24,000 bases of DNA from Chrysomallon squamiferum (taxonomy: Eukaryota > Mollusca > Gastropoda > Neomphalida > Peltospiridae). Below are positions 1 to 24,000 of the stretch, piece by piece. The notes beneath the pieces are model-generated. The model worked only from the letters and a program-made list of their open reading frames with translations, was not told the DNA's origin and did no database searches. The stretch spans positions 7,589,265 through 7,613,264 of the forward strand of contig CM022666.1 of assembly GCA_012295275.1 (NCBI GenBank). The letters run 5' to 3'. Position 1 is the first letter of the stretch. The number at the start of each line of letters is the position of its first letter. A program made the translations under genes and the position numbers.

Positions 1-110
1 TGTGAAAAATAGTTTTGTTTTAAAATAATTATTTTATATCTACGCAAGTTGGTTCATTCACCAGTTTGAAAATAACATTTTTATATTATGTATGCATACA
101 TCTTTCAATC

Positions 111-151
111 TGTGTGTGTGTGTTTGTTTGTGTGTGTATGTGTGTGTGTGT

Positions 152-202
<51 letters not shown>
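111..202. repeat. (TG)n microsatellite
   Basis: About 92 bp of TG with a few TTTG and TATG interruptions. Confidence 0.97.
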
Positions 203-205
<3 letters not shown>

Positions 206-498
206 AATGTGTGTGGTTATGTGTGTGTATGGGTTTGTGTAATGTTGTGTTTTTTAGTTTCTGTTTGTGCATGTTTTTAAAGTGAAAAGCCAATTAGTTA
301 TGTATCATCAAGCCTGTTTGGGTTTTTTGATTGTTTTAAAATTTATGTTGATTTCATGTAACTGTTGTGTTAAGAATCTGTATCTAAGCTGTCATAAAGA
401 GTGGTATTGCATCCAGATTAAATTAAATTGCTGTCACTTGATATTTGTTAAGACTTAGAGTGTAGTCTTTGTAAAGGCAGAAACAGAGATAGAGAGAT

Positions 499-499
<1 letters not shown>

Positions 500-564
<65 letters not shown>

Positions 565-568
565 GGGG
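500..568. repeat. (TG)n microsatellite with G-rich tail
   Basis: TG run of about 55 bp passing into GGGTGGGTGGGGG. There are three G-tracts, one short of a canonical four-tract quadruplex. Confidence 0.95.
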
Positions 569-687
569 ACTGTTGTGAATTTAAATGTGTTTATGTCTTG
601 AGATTAAACTTTAGTTTGTGCAGTGTGTATCCACATATACTTTATTTAATGGGTGGATGGATGTAGCATACCGCTGTATCTAAATTC

Positions 688-765
688 GAGAGAGAGAGAG
701 AGAGAAAGAGAGGAGAGTGAGTGTGTATAGTTTGCATATATGTGAAGAATATGTATGCATATGTT

Positions 766-814
<49 letters not shown>
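688..814. repeat. (GA)n followed by (GT)n microsatellites
   Basis: GA-rich run at 688-716, an ATATG-rich spacer, then an uninterrupted GT run at 770-814. Confidence 0.93.
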
Positions 815-817
<3 letters not shown>

Positions 818-1190
818 ACTGCATGTGTGTATGTATATTTATGTATATATGCATGATATGTAAAATCTGTACTTTCATTGTTATTAAAAATAAAAATTAA
901 ATATGACATAAATTGTTTCAGAAACTGTCATTTAAAGGTTTTACACCTACATTTAAAACTGCAATATTAATCATTTTCATTTTGTGTCTGGCAGATCAAT
1001 ATTAAGTGTAGTAACATTTCTAATTAATTTTTTTAATGTCGTTTTACTTGTTTTGTTAATTTATCCCATGTAATGTTTATTTGTGTGTGTTTTCTATAGC
1101 AGTTTCAACTTTGTGTGAATTTTATTTTATAGTGTTCTTAACGTTCTTTACTTGTTTTGGTGAGTAATTTTTCACATGTTATATGGTTTT

Positions 1191-1250
1191 CTTTATTATT
1201 ATTATTATTACTATTATTATTATTATTATTATTTATTTATTTATTTTTTT
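1191..1250. repeat. (TTA)n / TTTA / T-run tract
   Basis: TTA units with one ACTA interruption, passing into TTTA units and a T run. Similar TTA/TTTA tracts recur around 1367-1385, 1480-1565 and 1755-1802, the last ending in a 20-base T run. Confidence 0.92.
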
Positions 1251-2355
1251 TTTGTTGTTGTTGGTTTATGCAAGTTTCTATGTCCATTTGTGTACATATT
1301 GCACATACAAAGGATCAAGTACAGTTATGTATATGTATTTATTTTATTTTATTTATTATATTTTTGTTTCATTATTATTATTTTTTCAAATAAAGTGCCA
1401 TGACATTGTATGAATGCATACATTTCTACAAATAAAGAAAATTTTAACTAGGTGATATATTTATTTGTTTTTTATTATTTTTATTATTATACAATATTAT
1501 TATATTTTTATTATTATTATTTATTTATTTATATATATATTTTTTAATTATTTATTTATTTATTTATATTTCTTAGTTGTTGTTGTAATGCAATCATTCC
1601 TGTATTAAGGATTTCATATATTTATGATATGCAGTAATTTTAATACATGTTATATATAATAAGATGCTGTTATTTTGGTAAATGTAAATATTTTTCTATT
1701 TTATTATTAGTTAAAATAATGGTCTGATCATGTGCAACCCCTCACCTTGTACATTTTTTATTTATTATTATTATTATTATTGTTTTTTTTTTTTTTTTTT
1801 TTAATAATTTAAACTTAAAAGATGTATTTCTGCTTAATTTAAATAAGCAATTATTTTGTAACGAACACTGATCATTATTAAGTGATGAAAGCTGATTTTC
1901 ATTAATTATCTCCCCTGACCTATGCTGCCATATAACAATTGAATGAATTATTATTTTTTTATTCCATTAATTTTGTAAACCTATTATTTATTTTCTTTAT
2001 TTCTATATTTATTTGGTTAGTTTGTGAATATTCTTTTTATCATTATCTTGAAGTATGTTTTACAGATGCACAACAAATAATTCCTTATTTAATATGTTAT
2101 TCTATAAAATGGGACACTACAGTTCACTACAATTTATGCGATGTACAAATATTTTATAATATAAAGTTTCACATATGTACATGCTATAGTTAATTGGAGT
2201 ATAGTTATTTTCTATACATAAATCCTGCAATTCAAAGAAAACTTTGAAATTTTTGACATTAAAACCAAATTACCATATTCAAAACATATTCTATAATTCT
2301 GCTTAAAATGCTATATTTAACCAAGCATTTACATGTGTGTCCTTTGTCTTTGTGT

Positions 2356-2384
2356 GACTGTGTGTGTGTGTGTGTGTGTTTGTG
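2356..2384. repeat. Short (TG)n microsatellite
   Basis: TG run with one TTTG interruption. Confidence 0.85.
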
Positions 2385-3207
2385 TACCAATTTGTTAGCG
2401 ATACAAAAATATTTGCAACATTTCCAGAAAGTATCTTTAAACTTTCGTGTACAAACGCTGATTTATAATTTCAATAAATTAAAATCACCAATCTGTTTCC
2501 TGGTTTTCAATGTAAATGCTAAATTATAACAAAATTAATTTAAAATTTTCTTTATTACAAATGCTTCTTAACTTGCCATTATACTTCAGTTTGTTTTAGA
2601 ACTTGCTATGCTAAATGCTTAATAAGGAGTATTCTAAATAATTAGTAGTATTACTAGAATAATATTAAATTAACAGATTTCTCTATATCATTATATTAAT
2701 ATTTATTTATTTATTATGCTGCTTTTTTTTTTATCTTTTTTTTATTTCTTCATCTGCAGGGAAATAAATGGCCATTTACTTTTGCATTCGTTCAATAATA
2801 AAAATTAATTAATTAATGACACACCCTCAAAAAATCAATCACACACTGTAAAATATTGGTAATTATATCTACAAATTAATTACTAGTAATAATATAAAAA
2901 AAAAACTACTGTTTGATAAGGATTTATTGCATTGAAGTGTAATATAAAATTTTGCCACATTTTATGCATACTTCATTATTATCAGCATTTTTTTATAATT
3001 TTTAATGTATAATAATTAAAAAGAATTATGTTTATATTATAATAACTGTTATTGTTCAGTTTATCCTGAAATAAAAAGGGAGAACAAATTTTTGTGTTTT
3101 GTTAGTTATTTTTTTCTGTTTTATTTTATTGTTGCTGTTTTTATAAGTCACATGAGAAATCTATTTCTGATAAAAGAAAAAAATCATTTGTAATTTTTGT
3201 ATTATTT

Positions 3208-3241
3208 TAATAATAATAATAATAATAGTAGTAGTAGTAGT
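3208..3241. repeat. (AAT)n to (AGT)n trinucleotide tract
   Basis: AAT units passing into GTA units. Confidence 0.88.
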
Positions 3242-3284
3242 ATCATTATTAGTATTAGTATTTTTACTAATAAAACTACTGCTT

Positions 3285-3290
3285 TTTATT
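3285..3290 (-). promoter_or_regulatory. Candidate polyadenylation signal AATAAA
   Basis: TTTATT on the plus strand, AATAAA on the gene's sense strand, about 820 nt past the stop. A variant ATTAAA lies nearer at 3405-3400. In sequence this AT-rich the hexamer arises by chance, so the true cleavage site is open. Confidence 0.22.
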
Positions 3291-4109
3291 ATTATCATGA
3301 TCTTTACTTTTAATACTACAGTTAATAATATTATTTAACAGTAAATATGTAAACACAAAATAAATAATATAAGAAAAAACGGACATAAAAAACAAATCAT
3401 TTAATTTCTTCCCAATACATATGCATTTTTTTCTTCAAATTATTGTTAATAGCACAAATACAGTCAGTCATGCATATAGATAACAGTACAACCATTTTGA
3501 AATGTATAATATTTTGTAACATTTTTTACTTTGTTTGGCTTAGAATAAGAATATAAAAGTAAATAAATGACAAATAAACAAGTATGTTACAAATTTTAAA
3601 TAAACAACATGAAAAAAACATGGAAATGAAGGTTATAATTGAATTTAAAAAAAAAAATTAAAAAAAAATATACAGTAAGGAATCAAAAATTAAAGAAAAC
3701 ATTTCATATTGGTGTTATTCTTGGTGGCTTGTTCCTGGTGACTTCATATTGTTGACTTGTTCTTGGTGACTTCATATTGGTGATTTGTTCTTGGTGACTT
3801 CATGCTGATGACTTGTTCTTGGTGATTTGTTCTTGGTGACTTCATATTGGTGACTTGTTCTTGATGACTTCATATTGGTGACTTGTTTTTGGTGACTTCA
3901 TATTGGTGACTTGTTCCTTGTGACATCATATTGATGGCTTGTTCTTAGTTACTTCATATTGGTTGCTTGTTTCTGGTGACTTTATATTGATGACTTGTCC
4001 TTGGTGACTTGTTCCTGGTTACATTGCTCTGGTGACCTGTTCCAGATGATTTCTTACTGGTCACCTTTTGTTGGTGATTTGTTCCTGGTGTCTGGATTTT
4101 GATGTTTTC

Positions 4110-23939
<19,830 letters not shown>

Positions 23940-24000
23940 CTGTAAGATAAAAAAATAATTAAACATTTGTGTGTGACTGGCTGGATGGCTGGATAGATGG
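23940..24000. other. Start of the intron upstream of window exon 1
   Basis: Intron end with acceptor cttacag at 23946-23940 and a GGAT/GGCT tetranucleotide stretch at the window edge. The 5' exons lie beyond. Confidence 0.8.

Larger units (their letters stand above)
1..3706. other. 3' flank / distal 3' UTR, no gene recognised
   Basis: AT-rich, with microsatellites and scattered T and A runs. Open frames here are readings of TG, GA or TTA repeats, or short ones without protein character. I see no conserved motif, tRNA or transposon terminus. The proximal part (about 3300-3706) may be transcribed as 3' UTR. Confidence 0.6.

Noticed and set aside
88-293. Cys-Val and His-Thr repeat open frames
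   Set aside because: Readings of the (TG)n microsatellite, not genes.
555-568. G-quadruplex
   Set aside because: Only three G-tracts are present in GGGTGGGTGGGGG within a reasonable span unless the last is split.

Overview
The window is eukaryotic nuclear DNA: a 27-exon spliced gene with GT-AG introns, AT-rich noncoding sequence, and long microsatellites (TG/CA, GA/CT, AAT/ATT, AAAT, ATC). An animal source is certain from the gene. The repeat density and gene content fit a lophotrochozoan, most likely a mollusc, but that is inference and the species cannot be read from the window.

Essentially all conserved coding content is one gene on the minus strand, running right to left from before position 24000 to a stop at 4110-4112. 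It encodes an ABC transporter of subfamily C, closest to ABCC5/MRP5: two transmembrane domains, two nucleotide-binding domains, no TMD0. I resolved 27 consecutive exons by hand. They join without a frame break into 1303 codons plus stop. The start codon and an N-terminal segment lie beyond the right edge. All donors are GT except exon 21, which appears to use GC. NBD1 has Walker A in exon 11, signature LSGGQ in exon 14 and a degenerate catalytic Asp (DDP). NBD2 has Walker A split over exons 23/24, signature FSVGERQ and a canonical Asp-Glu Walker B in exon 26.

Layout on the plus strand: 1-3706 is 3' flank and possible distal 3' UTR, holding simple repeats and no recognisable gene. 3707-4140 is a 14-bp minisatellite that forms the proximal 3' UTR and also encodes the last nine residues and the stop codon. 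4110-23939 is the gene. Its introns are 234 to 1338 nt and mostly microsatellite or minisatellite, often touching the splice sites.

Points worth following up: the stop codon inside a minisatellite; a GC donor next to a partial exon duplication in the same intron; a 234-nt intron that is open and in frame through a (CT)n run just ahead of the NBD1 Walker A; a splice donor embedded in a family of donor-like repeats; an orphan plus-strand exon-like ORF with splice signals at 20022-20130; and T-rich microsatellites that serve as the 3' splice-site tract of many exons. I found no sign of a new multi-gene system here.
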